Shown here in pieces: positions 63,229 to 64,000 of a stretch of 64,000 bases of DNA. Under the pieces are notes generated by a model that saw only the letters and a list, made by a program, of their open reading frames with translations, did not search any database and was not told the origin of the DNA. Numbering within the stretch: the stretch's first letter is position 1; the number at the start of each line of letters is the position of its first letter. This DNA is from Escherichia sp. E4742 (lineage in GTDB: Bacteria > Pseudomonadota > Gammaproteobacteria > Enterobacterales > Enterobacteriaceae), in NCBI RefSeq assembly GCF_005843885.1, contig NZ_CP040443.1, forward strand, positions 2,976,001-3,040,000, written 5' to 3'. Both the position numbers and the translations under genes were made by a program.

Positions 63229-63256
63229 TTCTCTGAATGGCGGGAGTATGAAAAGT

Positions 63257-64000
63257 ATGGCTGAAGCGCAAAATGATCCCTTGCTGCCGGGTTACTCGTT
63301 CAACGCCCATCTGGTGGCGGGTTTAACGCCGATTGAGGCTAACGGTTATCTCGATTTTTTTATCGACCGACCGCTGGGAATGAAAGGCTATATTCTCAAT
63401 CTCACCATTCGCGGACAGGGCATAGTGAAAAACCAGGGGCGAGAATTTGTCTGCCGGCCAGGCGATATTTTGCTATTCCCGCCGGGAGAAATTCATCACT
63501 ACGGTCGTCATCCGGAGGCCCGCGAATGGTATCACCAGTGGGTTTACTTTCGCCCCCGCGCTTACTGGCACGAATGGCTTAACTGGCCGTCGATATTTGC
63601 CAATACCGGTTTCTTTCGCCCGAACGAAGCGCATCAGCCGCATTTCAGCGATTTGTTCGGGCAAATTATCAATGCCGGACAAGGGGAAGGGCGCTATTCG
63701 GAGTTGCTGGCGATAAATCTTCTTGAGCAATTGTTACTGCGGCGCATGGAAGTCATTAATGAGTCGCTACATCCGCCAATGGATAATCGGGTACGCGAGG
63801 CTTGTCAATACATCAGCGATCACCTTGCGGACAGTAATTTTGATATCGCCAGTGTCGCACAGCATGTTTGCCTGTCTCCGTCGCGTCTGTCGCATCTGTT
63901 CCGCCAGCAATTAGGGATTAGCGTCTTAAGCTGGCGCGAGGACCAACGCATCAGTCAGGCGAAGCTGCTATTGAGCACGACTCGTATGCCTATCGCCACT
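63257..64000 (+). CDS. araC: Arabinose regulator AraC, 5' part
   Basis: AraC is the arabinose-responsive dimeric regulator that loops DNA to repress and, with arabinose, activates araBAD. The window holds 248 of the usual 292 codons; the frame runs off the end open. The N-terminal arm and sugar-binding residues P8, T24 and R38 are present, and the cupin-type domain reaches about residue 165. The first helix-turn-helix of the AraC/XylS DNA-binding domain is visible (FDIASVAQHVCLSPSRLSHLFRQ is at residues 194-216). The start MAEAQNDPLL at 63257 is preferred to an ATG nine bases upstream. Confidence 0.98.
   Translation, partial: MAEAQNDPLLPGYSFNAHLVAGLTPIEANGYLDFFIDRPLGMKGYILNLTIRGQGIVKNQGREFVCRPGDILLFPPGEIHHYGRHPEAREWYHQWVYFRPRAYWHEWLNWPSIFANTGFFRPNEAHQPHFSDLFGQIINAGQGEGRYSELLAINLLEQLLLRRMEVINESLHPPMDNRVREACQYISDHLADSNFDIASVAQHVCLSPSRLSHLFRQQLGISVLSWREDQRISQAKLLLSTTRMPIAT

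Larger units (their letters stand above)
62920..63256. promoter_or_regulatory. araBAD-araC control region
   Basis: The 337-base region between divergent araB and araC holds the whole classical switch: the pBAD promoter, AraC half-sites I1 and I2, a CRP site, O1 and the distal O2. Component sites are listed separately. Centre-to-centre distance from I1 to O2 is about 211 bases, close to 20 helical turns. Confidence 0.95.

Overview
The window is a stretch of enterobacterial chromosome that I recognise, gene for gene, as the 0-1.5 minute region of an Escherichia genome. It runs from the 3' part of thrB through thrC, talB, dnaKJ, nhaAR, rpsT, ileS-lspA-fkpB-ispH, dapB, carAB, the carnitine cluster cai/fix, kefFC, folA, the lptD-surA-pdxA-rsmA-apaG-apaH operon, rapA and polB, to araBAD and the 5' part of araC. 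Gene order, protein lengths and non-ATG starts (carA TTG, rpsT TTG, nhaA GTG) match E. coli. The sequence is not K-12. It lacks the IS186 beside hokC, the IS1 between nhaR and rpsT, and the yabP/yabQ interval between djlA and rluA, and several proteins (YaaX, YaaJ, NhaR, LptD loops) differ from the K-12 versions I remember. A natural E. coli or close Escherichia lineage is the best reading. Comparisons with K-12 are from memory, not from an alignment.

Layout. Bases 1-8.5 kb: end of the threonine operon, then yaaX, yaaA, yaaJ, talB, mog, satP, yaaW and yaaI. 8.5-12.4 kb: heat-shock operon dnaK-dnaJ, then the hokC/mokC/sokC toxin-antitoxin locus. 12.9-15.4 kb: nhaA-nhaR sodium/proton antiport and rpsT. 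15.5-21.5 kb: yaaY and the ribF-ileS-lspA-fkpB-ispH operon. 21.5-28.3 kb: a frameshifted rihC, dapB, and carAB with stacked RutR, PurR and ArgR sites. 28.5-41.4 kb: carnitine metabolism, with caiF, the caiTABCDE operon and the divergent fixABCX operon sharing a CRP/CaiF control region, then yaaU. 41.5-44.6 kb: kefFC and folA. 44.6-51.4 kb: the lptD-to-apaH operon on the minus strand. 51.6-58.7 kb: djlA, rluA, rapA and polB. 58.7-64 kb: araBAD and divergent araC with the full looping control region.

How the genes work together. The cai/fix block is one pathway: CaiT exchanges carnitine for gamma-butyrobetaine, CaiB and CaiC make the CoA esters, CaiD and CaiA act on crotonobetainyl-CoA, FixABCX is thought to deliver electrons to CaiA, and CaiF activates both operons. 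The araBAD genes feed L-arabinose to D-xylulose-5-phosphate, and talB handles downstream pentose-phosphate carbon. The lptD-surA pair links outer-membrane LPS export to its periplasmic chaperone.

I did not find a previously undescribed system. This is ordinary core genome. The points most worth a second look are: a one-base deletion in a G run that splits rihC; a REP pair between mog and satP flanked by a 14-bp direct repeat, as if inserted into the mog terminator; a His/Asp-rich repeat tail in YaaX; variable LptD loops; an intact hokC/sokC locus; an antisense ORF inside yaaW; and a three-copy 85-bp REP array between araD and araA.
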